Origin: Citromicrobium sp.
Lineage (GTDB): Bacteria > Pseudomonadota > Alphaproteobacteria > Sphingomonadales > Sphingomonadaceae
Reading direction: 5' to 3'
Assembly: GCA_002729695.1 (NCBI GenBank)
Contig: PBYQ01000015.1
Span: 62,001-126,000, forward strand
Length of the DNA stretch: 64,000 bases
Part shown: positions 56,891 through 64,000 of the stretch, piece by piece
How positions within the stretch are numbered: the stretch's first letter is position 1
Layout of the letters: every line of letters begins with the position of its first letter
Made by a program: the position numbers and the translations under genes
The notes under the pieces: generated by a model
The model's input: only the letters and a program-made list of their open reading frames with translations
What the model was told of the DNA's origin: nothing
The model's database searches: none

Positions 56891-58204
56891 ATGGCGTATA
56901 CGGACTTCAACGAGGGCGGGCTCTCCCGCCGCAGTATCCTCAAGGGTGGTGCACTGCTCGCCGGTGGCAGCATGCTGGCAGGCATGCCCTTCGGCCAGGC
57001 TCTGCTGGCGCACGATGTCAGCGCCGAATGGCCGGGCGTTGCTGCCGAGATCGAGAAATACCTCTCCGAAAAGAAGCTCGCCAACGCGGTCGCCTCGTTC
57101 GGCTGGAATTTGGAAGAGAAGTCGCACCCGGTTGGCGGCGGCACGCTCGCCTTCGGGAGCACGGCCAAGGCCGATCTCAATTCGCTCTACCGCATCTATT
57201 CGATGACCAAGCCGATCACCGGCATGATGGCGATGCAGCTGATTTCCGAAGGCAAGATGGCGCTCGACCAGCCGCTGTCCGACATCCTGCCCGCCTTCGC
57301 CGATATGCAGGTGCAGAAGGAATACGACGGCGCGATTACCGGGGATAACCTCGAACCGGCGAAGAGCCCGATCACCATCCGCCAGTTGCTGACGCATACC
57401 TCAGGGCTCGGCTACCAGATCATCCAGAAGGGTGCACTGATGGACGAGTATTACCGGCTGGGCCTCGTCCCCGGTCAGGTCAGTCGCATGCCGATCCCGG
57501 GCATCCCGACCATCGAGCCGGTTGGCAGCCTCGAACTGTTTGCCGATACGCTGGCAACCGTGCCGCTGGTCTACCAGCCGGGCACCAAATGGTCCTATTC
57601 GGTCAGCCTCGATCTGATGGGCCGGGTGATCGAAGTGGTCGAGGGCAAGCCGTTCGATCAGGTCTTGCAGGAGCGGATTTTCGACCCTGCCGGGATGAAC
57701 AGCACCTATTTCACCGTGCCCGAAAGCGAAGTCGGCCGGTTCACCACCAATTACGGCGTTCTCAACGGGCAGGTCATCCCGATCGACCCGGCGGCGTCCT
57801 CGATCTACCTCGACAAGCCTCCGTTCCCGTTCGGCGGTGCAGGCCTCGTCACCTCGCCGCACGATTACGACCGGTTCCTGCATGTGCTGCTGGGAATGGG
57901 CAAGATCGGCAATATCCGCGTGCTGAGCGAGGCTGCGGTGCGGATCGGCACGTCGAACATCCTGCCCAAGACGGTCGACCTCGCAGGCAGCTGGGTCGAA
58001 GGTCAGGGCTTTGGCGCAGGTGGCCGCGTCGTTGGCAAGGCTTATGGCTGGGGCGGCGCTGCGGGCACGGCGGCCTTCGCCGATTTCGAGACGGGCCTGC
58101 GCGCCGGGTTCTTCACCCAGTACATGCCGAGCGAAGCCTACCCGATCCAAGGCGAGTTCCCTGATCTGGTGCGCAAGGATCTGGCCGCAAAAACCAATGG
58201 CTGA
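56891..58204 (+). CDS. Exported class-C beta-lactamase-fold serine hydrolase
   Basis: 437 aa from ATG 56891. A twin-arginine signal (SRRSILKGGALLAGG) is followed by a penicillin-binding-like domain with nucleophile S104 and K107 in SMTK, a tyrosine in SYSV (in place of YxN), and GWGGAAGT in the KTG position, a pattern typical of EstB-like esterases rather than true beta-lactamases. The substrate is unknown. It overlaps nudC by 8 bases. Confidence 0.87.
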   Translation: MAYTDFNEGGLSRRSILKGGALLAGGSMLAGMPFGQALLAHDVSAEWPGVAAEIEKYLSEKKLANAVASFGWNLEEKSHPVGGGTLAFGSTAKADLNSLYRIYSMTKPITGMMAMQLISEGKMALDQPLSDILPAFADMQVQKEYDGAITGDNLEPAKSPITIRQLLTHTSGLGYQIIQKGALMDEYYRLGLVPGQVSRMPIPGIPTIEPVGSLELFADTLATVPLVYQPGTKWSYSVSLDLMGRVIEVVEGKPFDQVLQERIFDPAGMNSTYFTVPESEVGRFTTNYGVLNGQVIPIDPAASSIYLDKPPFPFGGAGLVTSPHDYDRFLHVLLGMGKIGNIRVLSEAAVRIGTSNILPKTVDLAGSWVEGQGFGAGGRVVGKAYGWGGAAGTAAFADFETGLRAGFFTQYMPSEAYPIQGEFPDLVRKDLAAKTNG

Positions 58205-59093
58205 TGCCGTAGCGGCTCCGATTGCGTTTTCCGGCAACCCGCTCGACCGGGCGGACAACCTGCGCGCCGATCCCGACGCGCTGGCCGGAATGATGAACTG
58301 GAAGGCGCGGCTGCTGATGCTCGACGGGCTGATGCCGTCGATGGATGACGGCGGGCGGCTGGCATGGGGCACGCTCGCCGACGCGCCGGAGGATGCGGAG
58401 CTGGTGTTCCTCGGCCTCGACCGGGCGGACGGGGGCGAGAAGGCCTGCTTCGCCGCCGTCCCGCCCGAAGGCGATGCGCGGCCGCGCATGGCGAACCCGC
58501 AGCTATGGTCGCTGATGACCAGCCTCGCGCCCGACCAGCTGGCGCTGTACGGCGGTGCCCGCAGTCTGGTGGACTGGCACGCGCGGCACCGCTTCTGCGC
58601 GCAGTGCGGCGGATCGACCAAGGTCGCCAAGGGCGGCTGGCAGCGTACCTGCACCAAATGCGGCACAGAACACTTCCCGCGCACCGATCCGGTCACGATC
58701 ATGCTGGTCGAATATGACGGCAAGCTGCTGCTCGGCCGCGGGCTCGGCTGGCCCGAGGGGCGCTATTCGGCGCTCGCCGGGTTCGTCGAACCGGGCGAGA
58801 CGATCGAGGAAGGCGTGGCGCGCGAAGTGCTGGAAGAGGTCGGCATCGTGGTGCGCGATGTGTCTTACATCCTCAGCCAGCCGTGGCCTTTTCCCAGCCA
58901 GCTGATGCTCGGCTGCATGGCCTATGCGGATGACGACGCGATCACGCTCGACGAGACCGAGCTGGCCGAAGCGGGCTGGTTCACCCGCGACGAGGTGCAG
59001 GCCGCACTCGAAGGACGCGACGACGCGCGAATCGTCGCGCCCCCGCCGCATACGATCGCGCATCAACTCTTCCGCTGGTGGATTGCCCAATGA
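58197..59093 (+). CDS. nudC: NADH pyrophosphatase / decapping hydrolase NudC
   Basis: 298 aa. It has a four-Cys zinc ribbon (FCAQCGG and CTKCGTEHFP) and a Nudix box with GFVEPGETIEEGVAREVLEE followed by VG. The SQPWPFPSQLMLG element is the NudC NAD-binding motif. It hydrolyses NAD(H) and removes NAD caps from RNA. It begins 8 bases inside the serine hydrolase and overlaps the next gene (ATGA). Confidence 0.95.
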   Translation: MADAVAAPIAFSGNPLDRADNLRADPDALAGMMNWKARLLMLDGLMPSMDDGGRLAWGTLADAPEDAELVFLGLDRADGGEKACFAAVPPEGDARPRMANPQLWSLMTSLAPDQLALYGGARSLVDWHARHRFCAQCGGSTKVAKGGWQRTCTKCGTEHFPRTDPVTIMLVEYDGKLLLGRGLGWPEGRYSALAGFVEPGETIEEGVAREVLEEVGIVVRDVSYILSQPWPFPSQLMLGCMAYADDDAITLDETELAEAGWFTRDEVQAALEGRDDARIVAPPPHTIAHQLFRWWIAQ

Positions 59094-59773
59094 CCCAAAC
59101 TCTTTCGATCGACATCTGGTCCGATGTCATGTGCCCATGGTGCCTCGTCGGCTGGGGCGGCCTGCAGCAGGCGCTGGAGCAGCTCGACGGAGAAATCGAC
59201 GCGCAGACCCGCTGGCACCCGTTCGAACTGAACCCCGACATGCCCGCCGAGGGTGAGGAGCGCACTGCGCATATCGCGCGCAAATATGGTCGCACGCTGG
59301 AGCAATCGCGCGGGGTGCAGGACCAGATGCGCGAGGCGGCGCAGCGTGCGGGCGTATCGCTCGATTATGAAGGCGGCGAGCCCGCGCCCGATGCGATGAT
59401 GTGGAACACGCTCGCGGCGCACAAGCTGCTGACCTGGGCGCTCGAAGCGCATGGCGAGGACAAGCAGACCGAACTCAAGCTTGCGCTGTTCGCGGCGCAC
59501 TTCAACCAGCGCCGCCGGATCGGCGAGCCCGAGGTGTTGCTCGACATTGCCGAAGAGGTCGGGTTCGACCGGGAAGCAGCGAAGGCCGCGCTCGAAAACA
59601 GGGATTATGCCGAGCAGGTCCGCGCGGGCGAGCGGGCAGCGTACCGGATGAACATCACCGGCGTGCCTGCGATGGTGGTGGGCGGCAAGTTCCTCATCCC
59701 CGGCGCGCAGCCCGCCGAGGCCTACGTCAACGCCCTGCGCCGCGCGGCGGAGAAGCTGAAAGACGATGCGTAG
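59090..59773 (+). CDS. DsbA-family (FrnE-like) oxidoreductase
   Basis: 227 aa thioredoxin-fold protein without signal peptide, hence cytoplasmic. Redox motif CPWC is in SDVMCPWCLVGW, with a long helical insert and cis-Pro motif ITGVPAMVVGG. This matches the FrnE/2-hydroxychromene-2-carboxylate isomerase-like subgroup. It is coupled to nudC by an ATGA overlap, perhaps linked to redox or oxidative stress. Confidence 0.9.
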   Translation: MTQTLSIDIWSDVMCPWCLVGWGGLQQALEQLDGEIDAQTRWHPFELNPDMPAEGEERTAHIARKYGRTLEQSRGVQDQMREAAQRAGVSLDYEGGEPAPDAMMWNTLAAHKLLTWALEAHGEDKQTELKLALFAAHFNQRRRIGEPEVLLDIAEEVGFDREAAKAALENRDYAEQVRAGERAAYRMNITGVPAMVVGGKFLIPGAQPAEAYVNALRRAAEKLKDDA

Positions 59774-59824
59774 GGTCGCGATCGCGTCCTTCCTGGCTGG
59801 CGGAATAGGACGCGGAGGGCCCGC

Positions 59825-60805
59825 TCAAAAGACGAAACCCGATGCGGCCAGAACCTCTTTCGGGTTATCCTGCTTGAGCATCGCAAGCAGCGCCGCGTGC
59901 TTGTCCGGCGACGCATCGTAGTACGCCTGCCATAGCCTGAAGCCCATCCAGTATCCCAGCTCGGACGGCCAGCCCTCCGGCGGGCTGCCGTAATTTCCGA
60001 CCCAGCGACGCACGGCGGCGGATGCCTCTTTCTCGAGCGAAGGGTCGGATGACGCGCGATCGAACAGCGCGAGATCGGCGGCGAGCCGGTCGCGCAACTC
60101 CGCTTCGCGCGGTGCCGCCCAGGCGGAGCGATCGGGGTTCGGATCTGCGCCCGTCACCAGCGTGGCGATGAAATCGGCTGCGCCTTCGGCCAGCACGCTT
60201 CGCAGCAGGATATTTTCGGCCCGCTCGGTATCGAAATCGCCCTGGAGCGAATGCACGGTTTCGTGGGCGAAGAACTGGCGCAGGCGTGCAGTGAATGCTT
60301 CGTCGGTGGGGGCGATGGCACACAGCACTTCGAGCCCGAGGACCTGCGCGCCCGGGGCCGCTGTGCCGCCCGAATTGCCAGCTCCCATCACGATATAGAC
60401 CTGCGGCAGGCGCGCCTCGGGCAGCGCGCCGCGAAGGCCGAGATAGATCGAGCGCAGGTCCGCGTTGGCCTCTCGCACCAGCGGCAGGCATCGGTCGAGA
60501 GCCTGCCTGTAGGCGGCAGGGTCCTCGGCAACAGCGGAGGCCAGGTTTTCGCCGGACTTGATGCGGTAAGGCGTGAACACGCGCACCCCGAAGCTGCCCG
60601 GATCGATGTAATCGCGCTGGAGCTGCGCCGCGTCCGGCGTTCCATCGCTTGCTTCGAACAGAGCCGCGAACCGCTCGACATCCTCGACATGGATCGTCGC
60701 GGTCAGCGGGTCGGCGTCGGCGGGGCGCTCCTCGGCCTCGTCCTGAGCGAGGGCGGGGGCAGCGCATGCGAGCGCGAGCGCACATGAAAAAAGGTATCGG
60801 ACCAT
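59825..60805 (-). CDS. Exported HExxH metalloprotease-like protein
   Basis: 326 aa. A signal peptide ends near residue 20 (APALAQ). HExxH is H181-E182-x-x-H185 in FFAHETVHSLQ, with a downstream EGAADFIATL helix for a third ligand, similar to DUF2268-type predicted zinc proteases. A conserved Trp-rich C terminus (GYWMGFRLWQAYYD) follows. The substrate is unknown. It stands alone on the minus strand. Confidence 0.75.
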   Translation of the reverse strand: MVRYLFSCALALACAAPALAQDEAEERPADADPLTATIHVEDVERFAALFEASDGTPDAAQLQRDYIDPGSFGVRVFTPYRIKSGENLASAVAEDPAAYRQALDRCLPLVREANADLRSIYLGLRGALPEARLPQVYIVMGAGNSGGTAAPGAQVLGLEVLCAIAPTDEAFTARLRQFFAHETVHSLQGDFDTERAENILLRSVLAEGAADFIATLVTGADPNPDRSAWAAPREAELRDRLAADLALFDRASSDPSLEKEASAAVRRWVGNYGSPPEGWPSELGYWMGFRLWQAYYDASPDKHAALLAMLKQDNPKEVLAASGFVF

Positions 60806-60873
60806 ACGGCCCGATACCCCGATTTGCGGCGACCGGGAATTGCAGAGGTCGCCCCGTCGATACCGTTCGTCGA

Positions 60874-61221
60874 TCAGCCTTCGGCCTGTTGCTCCGCGCG
60901 CAGCTTCGCGACGGTCTGCTCGACCCGCGCCTGCAGCTTCTGGTCGGTCTGCAGAGCAGCGCCGATCTTGTTGAAGCGCGTCGGCGTCATCTGAGCCTGC
61001 GACAGCACGCTCATGGCGGCCTTGTCCTTCTGGGCCTTTTCCATTTCGGTGTCCTGCTGGATCTGGCCGATCATGGAAGCGGCGACGACGAAGTTTTCGA
61101 GCTCGGCATCGGAAACAGGGGCCATCTGCGCGGCGGCGGATGACTCCGCCTGCTGGGCGATGGCGGGCTGTGCGGCGATGGCGAGCGATGCGCCGGCGAT
61201 GGCGCAGTGCAGAAGTTTCAT
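60874..61221 (-). CDS. DUF4168 exported protein
   Basis: 115 aa. The signal peptide ends near PAIAQQ, then ASMIGQIQQDTEMEKAQ and TPTRFNKIGAALQTDQKLQARVEQTV, the conserved helical DUF4168 block. The function is unknown; it is small, exported and helical. Start ATG 61221 lies at the head of the signal peptide with GGGAGACC upstream. Confidence 0.85.
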   Translation of the reverse strand: MKLLHCAIAGASLAIAAQPAIAQQAESSAAAQMAPVSDAELENFVVAASMIGQIQQDTEMEKAQKDKAAMSVLSQAQMTPTRFNKIGAALQTDQKLQARVEQTVAKLRAEQQAEG

Positions 61222-61365
61222 GGGGGTCTCCCGTTCGTATGGATCGATACGGGCGCGCACCTCGTGATGTGGCAGCGCGACATCAACCATAGCGCGCTGG
61301 ACCGTGAATGAGGTTGGACGAGTGGCGCGCGCCCAAACTTCGGGCGCGCGCCGATCGATAAAGGT

Positions 61366-61611
61366 TCAGGCTTGGTTGCCGCTCTTGATCGCCTGCATGG
61401 TCTTTTCGCCCTTGCGTGCGTCCTGCTCGGGATTGTCCGAGCCGACAGTCGGCTCACGATTATCGGGATCAGTCGCGCGATTGAGATCGGCGCGGGCACC
61501 GACACGAGTGTTCACGTCTCCGCCGGCCGATCCTTGCTGGTCGGGCGTTTCGTTCTCGGTGATCCGGTCGATCAGTTCGTTGTCGGGGTGGCGGCTCTGG
61601 CGTTCGGGCAT
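61366..61611 (-). CDS. Small hydrophilic protein
   Basis: 81 aa, highly polar and probably disordered, with MPERQSRHPDNELIDRITEN at the N terminus and repeated Asp/Asn/Gly. No domain is recognised. GGAGAA precedes the ATG. Such proteins in sphingomonads may be stress-related, but this is only an impression. Confidence 0.55.
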   Translation of the reverse strand: MPERQSRHPDNELIDRITENETPDQQGSAGGDVNTRVGARADLNRATDPDNREPTVGSDNPEQDARKGEKTMQAIKSGNQA

Positions 61612-61677
61612 AAAAATTCTCCTTTCCCCTTCAATGGTTAGGGTCAGGGGAGCGTTCCGATTTTCGGAAACTTGCGA

Positions 61678-62067
61678 CTAGATCAGGCCGAGCCGTTGCA
61701 ATTTGGTCGCTAGCTTGCCGGGCAGGGCGTCGCCCACCTCCTCGCCCTGCGCCAAATCGCGCGGCGGCTCGCCCTTGAGGTAGCGCCAGCCCTGGTGCGC
61801 GCGCTTGGGCTGCGGGTAGACCGGGATCAGCCGTGGCTCGAGGTCGATCGACCAGCGGCCGCCCTCGGCCTCGCTGAAGCCGAGGATTTCGCTTCGCGCG
61901 ACGATATTGTGCTGGTGGATCCAAAACAGCGACCCGCCGATGCATTCTTCCCAGCGGGTGGGGCGATAGCGGGTGGTGAGGTTGGGGCTTCGCCGGTTTG
62001 CGTACCAGCTTTCGAGGTCGGAAAAGCTCTGCGCGCCGAACGCGATCTTGGTCAGGTTGAGCGGCAT
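61678..62067 (-). CDS. DUF1489 family protein
   Basis: 129 aa from ATG 62067. PLNLTKIAFGAQSFSDLESW, TRYRPTRWEECIGGSLFWIHQHNIVAR and the C-terminal RAHQGWRYLKGEPPRDL are the family blocks. The function is unknown and the family is nearly restricted to alphaproteobacteria. The frame extends upstream into the repeat region without homology. Confidence 0.85.
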   Translation of the reverse strand: MPLNLTKIAFGAQSFSDLESWYANRRSPNLTTRYRPTRWEECIGGSLFWIHQHNIVARSEILGFSEAEGGRWSIDLEPRLIPVYPQPKRAHQGWRYLKGEPPRDLAQGEEVGDALPGKLATKLQRLGLI

Positions 62068-62130
62068 GGGGGTGAGGTAGGGGCTCGACGCATCCGCATC
62101 AACTTGCCCGTTCTTGAACCTACCCGTCGC

Positions 62131-62205
62131 TCCGGACTTGATCCGGGGCAAGGCTGCCTTTGCCGTGGCGCCGGAAGGAAGCTGGACCCCGGATCAAGTC
62201 CGGGG
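62131..62205. repeat. Inverted pair of CCGGATCAAGTCCGG palindromes
   Basis: TCCGGACTTGATCCGGGG (62131-62148) and CCCCGGATCAAGTCCGGGG (62187-62205) are inverted copies of each other, 38 bp apart, each itself palindromic. The 218-bp gap between DUF1489 and the next lipoprotein is mostly this element. Such repeats are widespread between genes in alphaproteobacteria. Confidence 0.75.
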
Positions 62206-62285
62206 TGACGATTATGGGAGGATAGTCGGCTGGGCACGCGCAGGCGCGAAAGTCGTAACTCGTCGGATGACTGCCTTTAGCGCAA

Positions 62286-62705
62286 CTAATCGCCGTCCTG
62301 CCTAAAGCGCTTCTGGCATTCCACCCCTGACGGCAGCTGGGTCATTTCGACCACCTTCGTAAAGACAAACTGACGGGTGGCGGGCCACATAGTAGTCCGC
62401 TTTCTAGGCGCAACATAGCCGTATCCAACCACGCGGAAGCAGACGGTCTCTTCGGGTCGATCACGCTGCCTCTCTATGACGGGCCTTGCGTAAATTTCTC
62501 TCCACCGTTCCTCCTCGAAATAGAAGGGTAATGCCGTCTCGCCTTCAACATCGTCGGGTAAGAAATTCGGGTATTCCCAGTGTGCATCCAACAGGCCATG
62601 AACTAGGCGGGACGCGGAAGGCGATTGCGCAACGGATGGGGCGGTGCTTGCGCAAGCCGACACACCGAAAATCATAGCAAACGCTAGGGTCCCGAACCTT
62701 TTCAT
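62286..62705 (-). CDS. Hypothetical lipoprotein
   Basis: 139 aa. The lipobox VSAC (Cys about residue 18) is followed by a soluble domain, HWEYPNFLPDDVEGETALPFYFEEERW and a C-terminal QFVFTKVVEMTQL. No family is recognised. Composition is lower in GC than its neighbours. It is located between DUF1489 and mgtE on the same strand. Confidence 0.6.
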   Translation of the reverse strand: MKRFGTLAFAMIFGVSACASTAPSVAQSPSASRLVHGLLDAHWEYPNFLPDDVEGETALPFYFEEERWREIYARPVIERQRDRPEETVCFRVVGYGYVAPRKRTTMWPATRQFVFTKVVEMTQLPSGVECQKRFRQDGD

Positions 62706-62780
62706 CAGGAAAAGAATACATTGCTGCGGAAGGTCCGCAATCGGATCGTTCGCTGGCCGACGGCTAACACCACTCGGCCC

Positions 62781-64000
62781 TTACCCCACCAGCCCACTCG
62801 CGACCGCCAGCCCCAGAAACGCGAAGAAGCCCATCGAGTCGGTCACCATTGTCACGAACACCGACGACGCGACCGCTGGGTCCTGACCGGCGCGTTCGAA
62901 CAGTACCGGGACCAGCACGCCCGCCAGCCCCGCCGTCACCACATTGATCACCATCGCCAGCGCGATCACCGCGCCGAGCGTGACGGAGAATACCAGCGCA
63001 GTGCCGATGCCGACCAGCACCGCCACGGTCACCCCGTTGAGGATCGCCACGCGCGCCTCGCGCCACAGGATCCTGCCGGTATTGGCCTTGGTCAGCTGAT
63101 TGGTGGCGATCGCGCGGACGGTCACGGCCATGGTCTGCGTGCCGGCATTACCGCCGATGCTCGCCACGATCGGCATCAGGATCGCGAGCGCCACCAGCTG
63201 CTCGATCGCCGCGCCGAAGGCCGCGATGATCAGCGACGCGACCAGCGCGGTGCCGAGGTTCGCGACCAGCCAGCGCACGCGGCTGCTGAAGGCCTCGCGG
63301 ATCGGTTCGTTGATGTCGCCGTCGCCCGCACCCGAGAGCAGCAGGGCATCCTCACCCGCTTCTTCGGAGATGATGTGGACCACGTCGTCGACCGTCATCT
63401 GGCCGACCAGTCGACCGCTCTCGTCGACCACGGCGGCGGAGATCAGCGCGTATTTCTGGAACATCAGCGCGACCTCTTCCTGATCCATCTGGACCGGGAT
63501 CAGCGTCTGGTCGCGTTTCATCACGTCGGTCAGTGCGATCTTGCGCGGCGTGGTCAAAATCCAGCTGAGCGAGCAGGTGCCGACCGGGTGGTGCGCCTCG
63601 TCGACCACGAAGACTTCGAAGAAATCGCCCAGCACCGTGCCGTGGATGCGCAGGTAGTCGATCAGGTCGCCCACCGTCAGGTGTTCGGGCACGGCCACGA
63701 ACTCGCGGCTCATCAGGCGCCCGGCGGTTTCTTCCGGATAGGACAGCGCGCTTTCGATCGCGGCGCGCCCTTCCGCCTCCATCTCGGCAAGGATCGCGCG
63801 CTGGTCGGTCGCGTCGAGATCCTCGATCAGCTGGACCGCGTCGTCGGTCTCCAGCTGGTCGGCAATCAGCGCCACCGCGTCGGCGGGCAGCGCCTCCATC
63901 ATTTCCTCGCGGACCCAGTCGTTCAGCTCGGCGACCACTTCGCCGGTCATCAGGTCGCTGATCGCGATGGTCAGGTCGGCGCGTTCGTCGGTGTCGAACA
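62781..64000 (-). CDS. mgtE: Magnesium transporter MgtE (5' end beyond the window)
   Basis: At least 406 codons; the start is past the right edge. The visible part begins in the N-terminal superhelical domain (FDTDERADL, EMMEALPADAVALIADQLETDDAV), then two CBS domains with LMSREFVAVPEHLTVGDLI and DVMKRDQTLIPVQMDQEEVALMF, then the C-terminal membrane domain of about five helices containing SIGGNAGTQTMAVTVRAIA, the MgtE pore hallmark. It is an Mg-gated channel/transporter. Confidence 0.95.
   Translation of the reverse strand, partial: FDTDERADLTIAISDLMTGEVVAELNDWVREEMMEALPADAVALIADQLETDDAVQLIEDLDATDQRAILAEMEAEGRAAIESALSYPEETAGRLMSREFVAVPEHLTVGDLIDYLRIHGTVLGDFFEVFVVDEAHHPVGTCSLSWILTTPRKIALTDVMKRDQTLIPVQMDQEEVALMFQKYALISAAVVDESGRLVGQMTVDDVVHIISEEAGEDALLLSGAGDGDINEPIREAFSSRVRWLVANLGTALVASLIIAAFGAAIEQLVALAILMPIVASIGGNAGTQTMAVTVRAIATNQLTKANTGRILWREARVAILNGVTVAVLVGIGTALVFSVTLGAVIALAMVINVVTAGLAGVLVPVLFERAGQDPAVASSVFVTMVTDSMGFFAFLGLAVASGLVG

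Overview
The window is a gene-dense, high-GC stretch of a bacterial chromosome. The gene content and order suggest an alphaproteobacterium, most likely Sphingomonadales (Erythrobacteraceae-like). Grounds for this are the rpmF-plsX-fabH-ihfA-merR order, an Hda-type DnaA homologue next to purM/purN, the mutY/dciA/dsbA/smc block, a very short ATP synthase epsilon subunit, a CobT-type VWA protein, and small families such as DUF2794, DUF1489, DUF2256 and DUF4168. The placement is inferred from proteins read by eye; no search was run. I see no rRNA, tRNA, CRISPR array, complete insertion sequence or prophage structural module.

Layout. 1-2642 (minus): start of surA and lptD, outer-membrane assembly. 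2759-5828 (plus): pepA, a DUF2256 zinc ribbon, holC, ndk and a VOC protein. 6296-8479 (minus): purM and a PurN fused to an MmcQ/YjbR domain, separated by a structured repeat. 8550-11553 (plus): a secreted DUF2066-like protein, hda, a serine acetyltransferase and DUF2794. 11619-14628 (minus): a membrane protein, an SDR dehydrogenase and gph. 14689-16935 (plus): glmU, a lipoprotein and a mini HNH protein. 16948-22253 (minus): the F1 operon atpHAGDC plus a VanZ-like protein, with a second copy of the structured repeat between atpD and atpC. 22472-31300: a TauD-like dioxygenase, a membrane-anchored trypsin-like protease, DUF1203 with ada, a siderophore-interacting protein, a TetR regulator, a TPR metallopeptidase and an Fe-S type photolyase-like protein. 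31360-37673: priA, DUF4197, DUF2490, a transaldolase-like aldolase and cobT. 37745-45628: an amidase, a nitroreductase, cysS, a DUF559 nuclease pseudogene inside 34-bp inverted repeats, a hydroxyacid dehydrogenase, a divergent S24 repressor locus, an MBL hydrolase and a MAPEG protein. 45866-49053 (plus): rpmF, plsX, fabH, ihfA and a MerR regulator. 49050-55406 (minus): dciA, two DsbA-like proteins, smc and a nucleotidyltransferase. 55436-59773: mutY, a class-C serine hydrolase, nudC and a DsbA-family oxidoreductase. 59825-64000 (minus): a metalloprotease-like protein, several small proteins and mgtE, cut by the window end.

Most genes are housekeeping. The most unusual signal is a family of GC-rich palindromic repeats (arms like CCCCTCCCGC or CCCCTCCTCT). 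Two copies form roughly 115-bp composite elements of four hairpins, at 7260-7371 and 17599-17716. They share short conserved sequence tracts, while their stems differ in sequence but still pair. A third pair of the same palindromes forms 34-bp terminal inverted repeats (30 of 34 identical) around a DUF559 endonuclease gene at 41205-41637. This suggests a mobile repeat family with a possible DUF559 partner, loosely comparable to REP elements and their RAYT transposases. Element A overlaps the purN translation start and element B separates atpD from atpC, so both may also affect expression.
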